Positions 46,738 through 57,736 are shown, counted from the first letter of the stretch. The stretch is DNA of 64,000 bases from Pseudomonadota bacterium (GCA_021783695.1 JAJXTO010000013.1:1-64000); one strand, 5' to 3'. Notes: generated by a model from the sequence alone, not told the origin. A program made the numbers and translations.

Positions 46738-49575
46738 ATGACTGAACTTGCCAAATCGTTTGAACCGCACACCATCGAAACCCGCTGGAGCGCGCGCTGG
46801 GAGCAACTCGGGGTGTTCGCCCCCACGCTCGAAGCGTCCAAACCCTCGTTTTGCGTGCAACTGCCGCCGCCCAACGTCACGGGCACGTTGCACATGGGTC
46901 ATGCGTTCAATCAGACTGTCATGGACACGCTGGTTCGCTACCACCGCATGCAGGGAGACAACACTCTGTGGGTGCCGGGAATGGATCACGCGGGCATCGC
47001 CACGCAGATCGTGGTGGAGCGGCAGTTGCAGGCCACAGGCCAAAGCCGCCACGCGCTTGGACGCGAAGTTTTTGTGCAAAAGGTGTGGGAGTGGAAGCAG
47101 CAATCGGGCGACACCATAGCCAGCCAGACCCGCCGCATGGGTTCGTCGGTGAGTTGGCCGCATGCCTACTTCACCATGGACGACAAGCTCTCCATGACCG
47201 TGGTGGAAACCTTTGTGCGCCTGTATGAGGAAGGTCTGATCTACCGTGGCAAGCGCCTGGTGAACTGGGACCCGGTGCTCAAGAGCGCGGTGAGCGACCT
47301 GGAGGTGGAAAGCCAGGAGCACGACGGCTTCATGTGGCACATCCTTTATCCCTTCAGCGATGGCCCGATCGACGGCGTGCGTGGCATGCACATCGCCACC
47401 ACACGGCCGGAAACCATGATGGCCGATGGTGCGCTGGCCGTTCATCCAGATGACGAGCGCTACGCCCGGTTCGTCGGCAAGTTCGTCGATCTGCCGCTGT
47501 GCGACCGCAAGATTCCCATCATTGCCGATAGCTTCGTCGAGCGCGACTTCGGCTCGGGCTGCGTGAAGATCACCGGCGCGCACGACTTCAACGATTACGC
47601 CTGCGCGCTGCGCCACGACATCCCGTTGATCACCATCTTCACCGAGGATGCGCACATCAACGCCAACGGGCCCAAGCCCTACCAGGGGCTGGACCGCTAT
47701 GCCGCGCGCAAGGCGCTGCTCAAAGATCTCGAAGCCGGCGGCTTTCTCGAAAAAGCCGTTCCGCACAAAAACATGGTGCCGGTGTGCGCCCGCACCGGCC
47801 AGATCGTCGAACCCATGCTCACCGACCAGTGGTTCGTCGCCACCACCAAGCCAGGCGTCGACGGCAAGAGCATGGCGCAGAAGGCCATCGATGCGGTGGC
47901 GAGCGGCGAGGTGAAGTTCGTGCCCGAGAACTGGGTGAACACCTACAACCAGTGGATGGGCAACATCCAGGACTGGTGCATCTCGCGCCAACTCTGGTGG
48001 GGCCACCAGATTCCGGCCTGGTATGGCGAGAATGGCGAAATCTTCGTCGCCCGCAATGAAGCCGAAGCACGCGACAAAGCCGCAGCCGCAGGCTACAACC
48101 GCACACTGACTCGCGACCCTGACGTGCTCGACACTTGGTATTCCTCTGCGCTGGTGCCTTTCTCCAGCCTGGGTTGGCCGCAGCACACCAGGGAACTCGA
48201 TCTGTTCCTACCGTCCTCGGTACTTGTCACGGGTTTCGACATCATTTTCTTCTGGGTGGCGCGGATGATCATGATGACCACGCACTTCACAGGCAAGGTG
48301 CCGTTCCGCCACGTCTATATCCACGGCCTGGTGCTCGACGCCCACGGCAAGAAGATGAGCAAGAGCGAAGGCAATGTGCTCGACCCAGTCGATCTGATCG
48401 ACGGCATCGACCTGCCGACTTTGCTGGACAAGCGCACCACAGGCCTGCGCAAGCCCGAAACCGCGCCCGCAGTGCGCAAGGCCACGGAAAAGGAATTCCC
48501 GATCGGCATCCCGGCCTACGGTGCTGACGCCCTGCGCTTCACCTTTGCCTCCATGGCGACGCTGGGCCGCAACATCAACTTCGACACCAAGCGCTGCGAG
48601 GGTTATCGCAATTTCTGCAACAAGCTGTGGAACGCCACCCGCTTCGTGCTGATGCAGGTCGATGGTCTGAATGACTTCGACCGCGGGATGGGCCAATGCA
48701 ATGACACTTGCGGCCCCGACGGCTATATGCATTTCAGCGCCGCTGACTGCTGGATCGTCTCGCAACTGCAGCGCACCGAGCAGCAGGTGGCCCGGGGCTT
48801 TGCAGACTATCGGCTCGACTTTGCGGCCCAGGCCATCTATCAGTTCGTCTGGGACGAATTCTGCGACTGGTATCTGGAAATCGCCAAGACCCAGATCGCC
48901 TGCGGCACGCCCCAGCAACAACGCGCCGCCCGCCGTACCTTGGTGCGCACGCTGGAAACCGTGCTGCGCCTGACTCACCCCATCATGCCCTTCATTACTG
49001 AAGAGCTGTGGCAGAACGTGGCGCCGCTGGCTGGGTGCGGCGGCGGCAGTCTGACTGTGGCGCCGTACCCGCAAGCACAGGCGGAAAAGATCGACCCTGC
49101 AGCAGAAGCCGAAATCGCCGCTTTCAAGCAATTGGTGGAGGCCTGCCGCAATCTGCGCGGCGAGTTGGGCGTTTCGCCAGCGCAGCGCCTGCCGCTGCTG
49201 GCCTGCGGCGATGTCGCCCTCATCGAACGCCATCGCCCTGCCCTGCTTGCCCTGGCCAAGGTGTCGGAGGTCAAGGTGTTCGCCGACGAATCTGCCTGGA
49301 AAATGGCGACCCTGTCTGCGCCCACCAGCGCGCTGGGCGAAACCCGGTTCGCCTTGTTGGTGGAGGTGGACCGTGCGGCCGAACGCGAGCGCCTGGGCAA
49401 GGAAGTGCACCGGCTGGAAGGCGAAATCGCCAAGGCGAACGCCAAACTCGCCAATCCCAGCTTTGTCGATCGCGCCCCGGCCAATGTGGTCGCGCAGGAA
49501 CGCGGGCGGCTGCGGGAATTTGGCGCAGCGCTGCACAAGGCGCAGGAACAGATCGCACGGCTACGCGACGCCTGA
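46738..49575 (+). CDS. valS: valyl-tRNA synthetase
   Basis: The 945-residue class I synthetase charges tRNA-Val. The HIGH motif reads [16 protein letters not shown] (about residues 40-55), and the KMSKS loop reads [13 protein letters not shown] (about 537-549). The C-terminus is the ValRS coiled-coil arm with [21 protein letters not shown] 46738 gives [14 protein letters not shown]; an upstream in-frame start would add 34 residues of no similarity. The neighbouring tRNA-Val gene is far away at the left of the window. Confidence 0.97.
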   Translation: MTELAKSFEPHTIETRWSARWEQLGVFAPTLEASKPSFCVQLPPPNVTGTLHMGHAFNQTVMDTLVRYHRMQGDNTLWVPGMDHAGIATQIVVERQLQATGQSRHALGREVFVQKVWEWKQQSGDTIASQTRRMGSSVSWPHAYFTMDDKLSMTVVETFVRLYEEGLIYRGKRLVNWDPVLKSAVSDLEVESQEHDGFMWHILYPFSDGPIDGVRGMHIATTRPETMMADGALAVHPDDERYARFVGKFVDLPLCDRKIPIIADSFVERDFGSGCVKITGAHDFNDYACALRHDIPLITIFTEDAHINANGPKPYQGLDRYAARKALLKDLEAGGFLEKAVPHKNMVPVCARTGQIVEPMLTDQWFVATTKPGVDGKSMAQKAIDAVASGEVKFVPENWVNTYNQWMGNIQDWCISRQLWWGHQIPAWYGENGEIFVARNEAEARDKAAAAGYNRTLTRDPDVLDTWYSSALVPFSSLGWPQHTRELDLFLPSSVLVTGFDIIFFWVARMIMMTTHFTGKVPFRHVYIHGLVLDAHGKKMSKSEGNVLDPVDLIDGIDLPTLLDKRTTGLRKPETAPAVRKATEKEFPIGIPAYGADALRFTFASMATLGRNINFDTKRCEGYRNFCNKLWNATRFVLMQVDGLNDFDRGMGQCNDTCGPDGYMHFSAADCWIVSQLQRTEQQVARGFADYRLDFAAQAIYQFVWDEFCDWYLEIAKTQIACGTPQQQRAARRTLVRTLETVLRLTHPIMPFITEELWQNVAPLAGCGGGSLTVAPYPQAQAEKIDPAAEAEIAAFKQLVEACRNLRGELGVSPAQRLPLLACGDVALIERHRPALLALAKVSEVKVFADESAWKMATLSAPTSALGETRFALLVEVDRAAERERLGKEVHRLEGEIAKANAKLANPSFVDRAPANVVAQERGRLREFGAALHKAQEQIARLRDA

Positions 49576-49879
49576 CGCGCCTCCCTCCCACCGGGACGCT
49601 GTGGTTCCGGGCAGTCTCCTTGCCCTAGGGGATGGTGCAACGCGGGCCCAGAAAATTGCTCTGCGATGAACCGGCAATCCCTGTGCCGGGCGCGGTTTCG
49701 CCTGCGCCTTTGTCCTCACCGCGAGGACAGTGCGGCAATTAGCGCAACTTAACTCGCTTCATAAAATTCGTGAATATTCCTTACTCATCGGCGCCCGTAT
49801 AGTGATTGTTTTGGGATAAGCACTTTTGCATATATAGCAAAAATAACATCTCCGAAACCCACTCATTCAGGAGCCCAGC
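49576..49879. promoter_or_regulatory. upstream region of the cbb operon
   Basis: This 304-bp region holds the cbbM promoter and presumed CbbR sites. Two palindromes stand out: TTCA-N9-TGAA (49758-49774) and TTTTGC-N7-GCAAAA (49824-49842). GTCCTC/GAGGAC (49712-49717, 49723-49728) is a third, GC-rich one. LysR-type regulators bind T-N11-A palindromes, so the first two are candidate operators; none was tested. Confidence 0.5.
49811..49838 (+). promoter_or_regulatory. candidate cbbM promoter
   Basis: TTGGGA (49811-49816) and TATAGC (49833-49838) are 16 bp apart in the most AT-rich part of the leader, about 40 nt before cbbM. The -10 overlaps the palindrome at 49824-49842. Confidence 0.4.
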
Positions 49880-51259
49880 ATGGATCAATCCGCACGTTAC
49901 GCCGATCTCTCACTCAAGGAAGAAGACCTGATCAAAGACGGCAAACACATCCTCGTCGCCTACAAAATGAAGCCGAAGCCCGGCCACGGCTATCTCGAAG
50001 CGGCCGCGCATTTCGCCGCAGAGTCTTCCACAGGCACCAACGTCGAGGTCTCGACCACCGACGACTTCACCAAAGGCGTGGATGCGCTGGTCTATCACAT
50101 CGACGAAGCCACCGAGGACATGCGCATCGCCTATCCGCTGGATCTGTTCGACCGCAATGTCACCGACGGCCGCTTCATGCTGGTTTCGTTTCTCACGCTG
50201 GCCATCGGCAACAACCAGGGCATGGGCGACATCGAGCACGCCAAGATGATCGACTTCTACGTGCCCGAACGCTGCATTCAGATGTTCGACGGCCCGGCCA
50301 CCGACATCTCCAACCTCTGGCGCATTCTGGGTCGACCGATCAAGGATGGCGGCTACATCGCTGGCACCATCATCAAACCCAAGCTGGGTCTGCGTCCCGA
50401 ACCGTTTGCGGCGGCTGCCTATCAGTTCTGGCTGGGTGGCGACTTCATCAAGAACGACGAGCCGCAAGGCAACCAGGTCTTCTGTCCGCTGAAGAAGGTG
50501 CTGCCGCTGGTCTATGACAGCCTGAAGCGCGCGCAGGACGAAACCGGTCAGGCCAAGCTGTTCTCGATGAACATCACTGCCGACGACCACTACGAAATGT
50601 GCGCCCGCGCCGACTACGCGCTGGAAGTGTTCGGTCCCGACGCCGACAAGCTGGCCTTCCTTGTGGACGGCTACGTCGGCGGGCCGGGCATGGTCACCAC
50701 CGCTCGCCGTCAATACCCCAGCCAGTACCTGCACTACCACCGTGCCGGCCACGGCGCCGTCACCTCGCCCAGCGCCAAGCGCGGCTACACCGCCTTCGTG
50801 CTGGCCAAGATGAGCCGCCTGCAAGGTGCTTCCGGCATCCACGTCGGCACCATGGGCTACGGCAAGATGGAAGGCGAAGGCGACGACAAGATCATCGCCT
50901 ACATGATCGAGCGCGACGAGTGCCAAGGCCCGGTGTACTACCAGAAGTGGTACGGCATGAAGCCCACCACGCCCATCATCTCCGGCGGCATGAATGCGCT
51001 ACGCCTGCCCGGTTTTTTCGAAAACCTGGGCCACGGCAACGTGATCAACACCGCAGGCGGCGGCTCCTACGGCCACATCGACAGTCCGGCGGCCGGCGCG
51101 ATCTCGCTGCGTCAGTCCTATGAGTGCTGGAAAGCCGGTGCCGACCCGATCGAGTTCGCCAAGGAGCACAAGGAGTTCGCCCGCGCGTTCGAATCCTTCC
51201 CGGCCGACGCGGACAAGCTCTACCCGGGCTGGCGCGAAAAACTCGGCGTGCACAAATAA
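49880..51259 (+). CDS. cbbM: ribulose-1,5-bisphosphate carboxylase/oxygenase, form II
   Basis: The 459-residue protein fixes CO2 onto RuBP and needs no small subunit. It is form II, judged from [18 protein letters not shown] at the start. Catalytic K166 (TIIKPKLG) and the Mg-binding carbamylated K191 with D193 and E194 ([14 protein letters not shown]) are at the Rhodospirillum CbbM numbering. SD AGGAG lies 6 nt upstream. It is first in cbbM-cbbQ-cbbO, followed by a terminator before cbbQ. Confidence 0.98.
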   Translation: MDQSARYADLSLKEEDLIKDGKHILVAYKMKPKPGHGYLEAAAHFAAESSTGTNVEVSTTDDFTKGVDALVYHIDEATEDMRIAYPLDLFDRNVTDGRFMLVSFLTLAIGNNQGMGDIEHAKMIDFYVPERCIQMFDGPATDISNLWRILGRPIKDGGYIAGTIIKPKLGLRPEPFAAAAYQFWLGGDFIKNDEPQGNQVFCPLKKVLPLVYDSLKRAQDETGQAKLFSMNITADDHYEMCARADYALEVFGPDADKLAFLVDGYVGGPGMVTTARRQYPSQYLHYHRAGHGAVTSPSAKRGYTAFVLAKMSRLQGASGIHVGTMGYGKMEGEGDDKIIAYMIERDECQGPVYYQKWYGMKPTTPIISGGMNALRLPGFFENLGHGNVINTAGGGSYGHIDSPAAGAISLRQSYECWKAGADPIEFAKEHKEFARAFESFPADADKLYPGWREKLGVHK

Positions 51260-51276
51260 GCCGTTGCATCCGGGCG

Positions 51277-51302
51277 CCCCGCTTCGGCGGGGTTTGTTTT
51301 TT
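51277..51302 (+). terminator. terminator between cbbM and cbbQ
   Basis: A 6-bp CCCCGC/GCGGGG stem (51277-51282, 51287-51292) with a UUCG tetraloop is followed by TTTGTTTTTT (51293-51302). It lies 17 bp after cbbM and 21 bp before cbbQ, so most transcripts should end here and cbbQO would be made by readthrough. Confidence 0.85.
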
Positions 51303-51323
51303 GAATTCTGATGGAACCCTGCC

Positions 51324-52127
51324 GTGATCGACAAGGAACAGTTTCTGGTTCGCGCCGAACCGTTTTATCAGCCTCAAGGCCGCGAGGTGGCGCTGTACGA
51401 AGCGGCTTATCGCCGACGCCTTCCGGTGATGGTCAAGGGGCCGACGGGCTGCGGTAAATCGCGCTTCATCGAATACATGGCGTGGAAACTCGGCAAGCCA
51501 CTGGTCACGGTCGCCTGCAACGAGGATATGACGGCCAGCGATCTGGTGGGACGCTATCTGCTGGAAGCCGACGGCACCCGCTGGCTCGACGGTCCGCTCA
51601 CCACCGCGGCGCGCATCGGCGCGATCTGCTATCTCGATGAAATCGTCGAGGCGCGGCAAGACACCACCGTGGTCATCCACCCGCTGACCGATCATCGCCG
51701 CATGCTGCCGCTGGACAAAAAAGGCGAGCTTCTGCCGGCCCATCCTGATTTTCAGCTGGTGATCTCGTACAACCCTGGCTACCAGACCCTGATGAAGGAT
51801 CTCAAGCCCTCGACCAAGCAGCGATTCACCGCGTTTGACTTCGACTATCCCGGCGCCGATCTGGAGGCAGACATCCTGACGCGGGAAACCGGGCTGGACC
51901 GTGCCACGGCGGAGCGCCTGGTTTCCATCGGTGCGGTGGCGCGCCGCCTCAAGGGCCACGGCCTCGACGAAGGCATCTCCACCCGGCTGCTGGTTTACGC
52001 CGCTTCGCTGATCCAGGACGCAGTCGATCCGCGCGACGCCTGTCACATGGCGCTGGTGTCTCCGGTCACCGACGATGCCGACATCCGCGCCACGCTCGAA
52101 CACGCCATCGCCGCCACATTTGCCTGA
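51324..52127 (+). CDS. cbbQ: CbbQ, AAA+ ATPase RuBisCO activase component
   Basis: The 267-residue MoxR-type AAA+ ATPase (CbbQ/NirQ/NorQ group) forms hexamers and, with CbbO, removes inhibitory sugar phosphates from RuBisCO. Walker A is GPTGCGKS at 39-46 and Walker B AICYLDEI at 100-107; an SRH-like STKQRFTAFDF follows. The start is GTG 51324. The CbbQ2/O2 pair acts on form II RuBisCO in Acidithiobacillus, matching the cbbM neighbour. It lies 13 bp before cbbO. Confidence 0.93.
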   Translation: MIDKEQFLVRAEPFYQPQGREVALYEAAYRRRLPVMVKGPTGCGKSRFIEYMAWKLGKPLVTVACNEDMTASDLVGRYLLEADGTRWLDGPLTTAARIGAICYLDEIVEARQDTTVVIHPLTDHRRMLPLDKKGELLPAHPDFQLVISYNPGYQTLMKDLKPSTKQRFTAFDFDYPGADLEADILTRETGLDRATAERLVSIGAVARRLKGHGLDEGISTRLLVYAASLIQDAVDPRDACHMALVSPVTDDADIRATLEHAIAATFA

Positions 52128-52140
52128 GCGCTATTGACGC

Positions 52141-54411
52141 ATGAGCCCGCGCGCCGACACCCGCCAGACCCTGCTGCAGGATGCCTGGCTGCGCCTGGAT
52201 ACCCGCTTTGCGCAGGTCGAAGGCGTGTTCGAAGGACTGATGGACGGCGCGCTCACGTCGCTTGCGCCGGGAGCGTACGAGGCATACCTGGACGCAGCCC
52301 GCCAGATCGGCAAACTCGGGCGCGGCGCCGAGCCCATGTTGATTTTCATGGAGGAATGGCCCGAGGCAGCCAAAGCGCTGGACCAGCCGGATGTGGCGCT
52401 GTCTGCGGTGATGAATCTGATCCATCGCATGCAGAAATCGCCGAACGGTCGCACCATTGCCGCCTTCCTGCAAACCCTTGCGCCAGTGGCGCGGCGGCTG
52501 CAGTCCGCGCAGCAATTGCAGGGTTATCTCGACACGGCGCTGAGCCTGATGGAGCGCACTACCGGCTCGATTCACGGCCATCACAGCACGTTTCCCAGCC
52601 CTGGCCTGCCGTATTTCTTTGCGCAGGCGCCCGCCCTGCTCGACCAATTGTCGCTGGCCGGCCTGGCCAATTGGGTGGATTACGGCGCGCGCAACTACGC
52701 CAGCCATCCCGAGCGGCAGAAAGACTATTTCAGCGTGCAGTCGGCAGACAGCCGTGCCGTGCTGCAGCGCGAACGCCACGGCACCCTGCTGACCGGAGTC
52801 GAACGCAAACTTGATCTCTATCTACGCGGTCTGTGGCAGGACAGCGCAATGCTCATCCCCTACTCCACGGGGTTCGATCAGCTCCGCCAGCCGGTACCGT
52901 ATTTCGACGCCCTCGGCATGCGCCTGCCCGATGTTTACGATGATGTGCCGGGCGTCAGAGGCCTGGATCGCTACCGCATCGCCCTCGCCCACATGGCAGG
53001 CCATCGGCGCTGGAGCCGACCACTGATCGCCGACAACTGGAGCCCGTTCCAGCGCCTGGCTATCGAGTGGCTGGAAGACTGTCGCATCGACACCCTGCTG
53101 GTTCGCGCCTACCCCGGCTTGCTCCCCCTGGTTCTCGCCCTGCATCCTGCACCCAAAGAGGACGGATGCGATCCGCAGACCACCTCCTGTTTGCGCCACC
53201 GCCTGGCCATGCTCTCGCGGGCCTTGCTCGATCCTGCACAGGGTTATCGCGATGCCGATCTCAATTCCTTTGCCCAGCGCTTTCATGCGCTGATGGCGCA
53301 GGGCACCAGTTCGACACAGGAAGTCGCCGCACTGGCGCTGGACTATGTGACCCAAACCCGCCGCCCGAGCGACCAGTTCGCCCAGGTGCATTTCGAGGAC
53401 ACGGTGGTGGACTTCCGCGACGATAACCGACATCTCTGGACCTTCATCGAGAACGGCGACGAAGAAGAATCATTCGAGGACAGGCCCGCCTCCCGGAACG
53501 ACCCGGAAGTCCACGCGCTGCCCCCTCGCCACTACCCGGAATGGGATGACAACAGTCAGACCTGGCGCCCGGACTGGGTGAGCGTGTATGACGTGCTGCA
53601 TCCCAGCGGCGACCCGGCGGACATCGACCGCCTGTTGCAAAAGCACAGCGCGCTGGCCAAGCGTCTCAAACGCCTGCTCGATCTGCTCAAGCCGCAGGAC
53701 AGAGTCCGTATCCGCTATCAGGAAGAAGGCAGCGAACTCGACCTCGATGTAGCCATCCGCTCCCTCATCGATTTCAAAGGCGGCGCCGTCCCCGATCCGC
53801 GCATCAACCAGCGCCATCGCACCGACCGGCGCGACATCGCGGTGCTGTTGCTGCTCGACCTGTCCGCATCGCTCAACGACCCGGTAGCGGGCAGCACCCA
53901 GACCATTCTCGAACTCAGCCGGGAGGCCGTCTCACTGATGGCCTGGGCAACAGAGGCCCTGGGCGACCCGTTTGCCGTTGCCGGATTTCATTCCAATACC
54001 CGGCACGATGTCCGCTTTCTGCACATCAAAGGGTATGCCGAGCCCTGGGGCGATCCGGTCAAAGCCCGGCTGGCGGCGATGCAGGCCGGATGGTCCACAC
54101 GCATGGGTGCCGCGCTGCGGCATGCAGCGCACTACCTCGGCGCGCGCAAGGAGGACAAAAAACTTCTGCTCATCCTCACGGACGGCATGCCATCGGATGT
54201 CGATGTCAACGACCCCCATTTGCTCGTCGCGGACGCCAGACAGGCCGTGAAAGAACTCGATCAGCAGGGCATCTTCACCTACTGCATCAGCCTGGATCCC
54301 CAGGCCGATGCGTATGTGGGCGACATTTTCGGCCGTCACTACACAGTCATCGACCAGATCGCCCGGCTGCCAGAGCGGCTGCCCCAGATGTTCATGGCAC
54401 TGACCCGATGA
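52141..54411 (+). CDS. cbbO: CbbO, von Willebrand factor A domain RuBisCO activase adaptor
   Basis: The 756-residue protein ends in a von Willebrand factor A domain with an intact MIDAS motif D573-x-S575-x-S577 (LLDLSASL). The long N-terminal part is alpha-helical and typical of CbbO/NorD. CbbO bridges the CbbQ hexamer to RuBisCO, using the metal site to hold the enzyme. It follows cbbQ by 13 bp, so the two are coexpressed. Confidence 0.93.
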   Translation: MSPRADTRQTLLQDAWLRLDTRFAQVEGVFEGLMDGALTSLAPGAYEAYLDAARQIGKLGRGAEPMLIFMEEWPEAAKALDQPDVALSAVMNLIHRMQKSPNGRTIAAFLQTLAPVARRLQSAQQLQGYLDTALSLMERTTGSIHGHHSTFPSPGLPYFFAQAPALLDQLSLAGLANWVDYGARNYASHPERQKDYFSVQSADSRAVLQRERHGTLLTGVERKLDLYLRGLWQDSAMLIPYSTGFDQLRQPVPYFDALGMRLPDVYDDVPGVRGLDRYRIALAHMAGHRRWSRPLIADNWSPFQRLAIEWLEDCRIDTLLVRAYPGLLPLVLALHPAPKEDGCDPQTTSCLRHRLAMLSRALLDPAQGYRDADLNSFAQRFHALMAQGTSSTQEVAALALDYVTQTRRPSDQFAQVHFEDTVVDFRDDNRHLWTFIENGDEEESFEDRPASRNDPEVHALPPRHYPEWDDNSQTWRPDWVSVYDVLHPSGDPADIDRLLQKHSALAKRLKRLLDLLKPQDRVRIRYQEEGSELDLDVAIRSLIDFKGGAVPDPRINQRHRTDRRDIAVLLLLDLSASLNDPVAGSTQTILELSREAVSLMAWATEALGDPFAVAGFHSNTRHDVRFLHIKGYAEPWGDPVKARLAAMQAGWSTRMGAALRHAAHYLGARKEDKKLLLILTDGMPSDVDVNDPHLLVADARQAVKELDQQGIFTYCISLDPQADAYVGDIFGRHYTVIDQIARLPERLPQMFMALTR

Positions 54412-54451
54412 ATCGGCTCAGATAGCCGCTCACCGGGCGAAGCCAGGGCCC

Positions 54452-55447
54452 TCAGTGCGCTGCGTCGGCCACAACCGCAGTGCGCGGACCGAGTGCCTCG
54501 AAATGCGCGGTGAGCAGCGCGTTGCCTTGTTGCAGGATAAATTGATGGAAACTCTCCGCCGCCGGTGACAACTGCCGGGTCGGCGTGCGTGCCACCGACC
54601 ACTGCCGCAGCAGGGGCAGACCCTCCACCCGGGGCGTGCAAATCAGCCCGTTGTGCAATTCCAGTCCGACGGTATGCAGACTCAGGAAACCTACGCCCAG
54701 ACCGGCCATCACTGCCTGCTTGATGGTTTCATTGGTGGGGAGTTCGAGCAGGTTGGGCAGATGGATGCGATGCCGGTGCAGATAAGCGTCGAAGGCCGCA
54801 CGGGTGACGGAACCCGGTTCCCTCACGATAAAGCTGAACTGAGCCAGCGCTTCCCGCGGCACGAGCGCAAACTTTTGCATCGGGTGATCCGGCGCGGCGA
54901 CAAAACCCAGTGGATAGTCAGCGAACGCCTGCGTATGCGCCGCGATCTGGCGCGGCGGACGCGAGACGATGGCCAGGTCGATCTCGCCGATCTCCAGCTT
55001 CTGCAGCAGTTGCTCGCCACTGCCCTCGATCAATCGCACACTCAAGTGCGGGTGGTCTTCCTGGAATCTGGACAGAAGCAGGGGGACGATGTATTTGGTT
55101 GTCCGCACCAGGCCAATCGTGAGATGTCCCGCCTCGACATCGCGGAACATGCTGATTGCCCCCTTGGCCTCCAATAGCGTCGAAAAAATCTTCTGGGCAT
55201 AGACCAGAAAAAACTGCCCGGTGGCTGTCAGGCTCAGCGCCTTGCCATGTCCCTTGCGCTCAAACAGTGGGAATCCGACCTGCGATTCCAGCTCGCGAAT
55301 CTGAATGGATACGGCCTGGGGGGTCAGATCAAGCTCGCGCGCGGCCTTGCCAAAATTCAAATGCCGCGAAGCAATCAAAAAAGCGCGAAGCTGCCGCAGA
55401 GTGACATTCTTCAAAGTAATGTCTGAAGAACGCGCCTGAATATCCAT
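54452..55447 (-). CDS. cbbR: LysR-type regulator CbbR
   Basis: The 331-residue protein has an N-terminal winged helix-turn-helix (LRQLRAFLIASRHLNFGKAA, LDLTPQAVSIQIRELE) and a LysR substrate-binding domain. The sequence ending FEALGPRTAVVADAAH and the link to cbb genes support CbbR, which activates Calvin-cycle genes in response to metabolites such as RuBP or NADPH. Unlike the usual divergent position, it is convergent with cbbO, 40 bp away, and so has its own promoter. Confidence 0.85.
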   Translation of the reverse strand: MDIQARSSDITLKNVTLRQLRAFLIASRHLNFGKAARELDLTPQAVSIQIRELESQVGFPLFERKGHGKALSLTATGQFFLVYAQKIFSTLLEAKGAISMFRDVEAGHLTIGLVRTTKYIVPLLLSRFQEDHPHLSVRLIEGSGEQLLQKLEIGEIDLAIVSRPPRQIAAHTQAFADYPLGFVAAPDHPMQKFALVPREALAQFSFIVREPGSVTRAAFDAYLHRHRIHLPNLLELPTNETIKQAVMAGLGVGFLSLHTVGLELHNGLICTPRVEGLPLLRQWSVARTPTRQLSPAAESFHQFILQQGNALLTAHFEALGPRTAVVADAAH

Positions 55448-55592
55448 TGAGGCCTCCTCTGCTTGCGCGCCTGCTATTTCATCTCGTGATCAGATATCGT
55501 TTATACAGCCGGTCAGCGCAAGACTTCAAGGCCATTCAGCCGGGTTTCGCAAATCCGCTTTGCAGGGCATCAAACCGCTGCATTCATGTCGT

Positions 55593-55922
55593 TCAATCGC
55601 CTGCAGCGACAGGCGCAGATGCCGCGGAATTTCCGGGTGTCGCCTTGTCATCCACCAGTTCGCGCAGCGTCTTTCCCGGCTTGAAATGCGGAATGCGCTT
55701 TTCGGGAACCGCGACCTGCTCGCCAGAACGCGGGTTGCGGCCGATGCGTGCCGGGCGATGGCTCACACTGAAACTACCAAATCCGCGAATCTCCACCCGG
55801 TGTCCATCGTCGAGCGCCTGCGCCAGAGCATCCAGGATGGTCTTGACAGACAGTTCTGCGTCACGGTGCGCCAGTTGCGGAAACTGGGCCGCCAGAAGTT
55901 CAACGAGATCGGATCGGGTCAT
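55593..55922 (-). CDS. ihfB: integration host factor, beta subunit
   Basis: The 109-residue DNA-bending protein starts [17 protein letters not shown], with [21 protein letters not shown] in the core and the DNA-binding arm [14 protein letters not shown] short Ala/Ser/Pro tail extends beyond the E. coli protein (94 aa). It follows rpsA, as in E. coli, but a terminator lies between them. Confidence 0.95.
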   Translation of the reverse strand: MTRSDLVELLAAQFPQLAHRDAELSVKTILDALAQALDDGHRVEIRGFGSFSVSHRPARIGRNPRSGEQVAVPEKRIPHFKPGKTLRELVDDKATPGNSAASAPVAAGD

Positions 55923-55935
55923 GGGATGTCGAGGT

Positions 55936-55971
55936 AAAAACGGCGGCCGGGGCGTTCAACCCGGGCCGCCG
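55936..55971 (-). terminator. terminator downstream of rpsA
   Basis: On the minus strand the arms CGGCGGCC and GGCCGCCG (55964-55971 and 55941-55948) are extended by further G-C pairs and followed by five T (55936-55940). It lies 65 bp after rpsA and 14 bp before the ihfB start, so ihfB may have its own promoter or depend on readthrough. Confidence 0.85.
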
Positions 55972-56035
55972 TCGATCAGAAACAACACCTGGCGCGTGCA
56001 ACCATGAGCCGCATGCGCCGTCGCGGATCATCAGA

Positions 56036-57736
56036 TCAGGAGCCTTTGTCCATCTTGGCGCGCAAGAGGGCGCCAAGATTGGTGGTTCCGGCTTCACGGG
56101 TGTCGCCAGCCAGGCGGTCCATGGCTTCTTGCTGCTCGGCCGCATCCTTCGCCTTGACCGACAGCTGGATGTTGCGGGTCTTGCGATCGATGTTGACGAC
56201 TACGGCCGAAACTTGATCGCCTTCCTTGAGGACATTGCGGGCGTCTTCGACGCGCTCACGCGAGATCTCGGACGCACGCAGATAACCTTCGATGTCGTTA
56301 CCCAGGTCGATGGTCGCGCCCTTCGGGTCGACCGCCTTGACCGTACCTTCGACGATCTTGCCCTTGTCATTCAGCGCGGCGAAGGACATGAACGGGTCGT
56401 CGAGCATCTGCTTGATGCCCAGCGAAATGCGCTCGCGCTCGATGTCGATGGCCAGAACCACGGCCTCGACGTCCTGCCCCTTCTTGTAATTGCGCACTTC
56501 AGACTCGCCGGTGTCGTTCCAGGACAGGTCAGACAGGTGGATGAGACCGTCGATGCCACCGGGCAGGCCGATAAACACGCCGAAGTCGGTGATCGACTTG
56601 ACCGGTCCCGCAACTTTGTCGCCACGCTTGTGGTTGGCGGCAAATTCGTCCCAGGGGTTGGCGCGGCACTGCTTCATGCCCAGGCTGATGCGGCGACGGT
56701 CTTCGTCGATTTCCAGCACTTGCACTTCGACTTCGTCGCCCAGCTGAACCACTTTGCTCGGGGCCACGTTCTTGTTGGTCCAGTCCATCTCGGACACGTG
56801 AACCAGACCTTCGATGCCAGGTTCGATCTCGACAAAGGCGCCATACTCGGCGATGTTCGTGATCTTGCCGAAGAGGCGGGTGCCAGCGGGGTAGCGGCGT
56901 GCAACGCCGTGCCACGGGTCGTCGCCCATCTGCTTGAGGCCGAGGGACACGCGGCCCTTCTCGGCGTCGAACTTGAGCACTTTGGCGGTGACTTCCTGGC
57001 CGGGAGTGACCACTTCACTGGGGTGACGCACACGACGCCAGGCCAGATCGGTGATGTGCAGCAAGCCATCGATGCCGCCGAGGTCGACGAATGCGCCGTA
57101 GTCGGTGATGTTCTTGACCACACCGGTGACCAGCGCGCCTTCTTGCAGGTTTTCGAGCAACTTGGCGCGCTCTTCACCCTGGCTGGCTTCGACCACGGCG
57201 CGGCGCGACAGCACCACGTTGTTGCGCTTGCGATCGAGCTTGATGACCTTGAATTCCAAGGTCTTGTTCTCGTACGGCGTGGTGTCCTTGACAGGACGGG
57301 TGTCGAGCAGCGAGCCGGGCAGGAAGGCGCGGATGCCGTTGACCATGACGGTCAAGCCGCCCTTGACCTTGCCGGTCGTGGTGCCTTCGACGAATTCGCC
57401 GGTTTCCAGAGCCTTTTCCAGAGACAGCCAGGAGGCCAGGCGCTTGGCCTTGTCGCGCGACAGCACAGTGTCGCCACGGCCGTTCTCAAGTGCGTCAATG
57501 GCAACGGACACGAAGTCGCCAATGTGCACGTCAGCTTCGCCCTGATCGTTGTGGAACTCTTCGATGGGGATGTAGGCGTCGGACTTCAGCCCGGCGTTGA
57601 CCACGACAAAGTTCTGATCGACAGCGACAACTTCGGCGGTGATGACTTCGCCGGTGCGCATGTCGCGCGATTGCAGGGATTCTTCAAACAGTGCGGCAAA
57701 CGAATCGGCGGCGGCACTTGGGGAGGCAGTGGACAT
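56036..57736 (-). CDS. rpsA: 30S ribosomal protein S1
   Basis: The 566-residue protein binds mRNA upstream of start codons on the 30S subunit. Six S1 (OB-fold) domains are visible, among them the one including [23 protein letters not shown] (about residues 200-225, in two blocks) and [19 protein letters not shown]. Length is close to E. coli S1 (557). It is downstream of aroA-cmk with 69 bp between, the usual cmk-rpsA-ihfB order. Confidence 0.97.
   Translation of the reverse strand: MSTASPSAAADSFAALFEESLQSRDMRTGEVITAEVVAVDQNFVVVNAGLKSDAYIPIEEFHNDQGEADVHIGDFVSVAIDALENGRGDTVLSRDKAKRLASWLSLEKALETGEFVEGTTTGKVKGGLTVMVNGIRAFLPGSLLDTRPVKDTTPYENKTLEFKVIKLDRKRNNVVLSRRAVVEASQGEERAKLLENLQEGALVTGVVKNITDYGAFVDLGGIDGLLHITDLAWRRVRHPSEVVTPGQEVTAKVLKFDAEKGRVSLGLKQMGDDPWHGVARRYPAGTRLFGKITNIAEYGAFVEIEPGIEGLVHVSEMDWTNKNVAPSKVVQLGDEVEVQVLEIDEDRRRISLGMKQCRANPWDEFAANHKRGDKVAGPVKSITDFGVFIGLPGGIDGLIHLSDLSWNDTGESEVRNYKKGQDVEAVVLAIDIERERISLGIKQMLDDPFMSFAALNDKGKIVEGTVKAVDPKGATIDLGNDIEGYLRASEISRERVEDARNVLKEGDQVSAVVVNIDRKTRNIQLSVKAKDAAEQQEAMDRLAGDTREAGTTNLGALLRAKMDKGS

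Noticed and set aside
48208-49536. Long minus-strand reading frame opposite valS
   Set aside because: No family motif, and the plus-strand frame is unmistakably ValRS with motifs on both sides.
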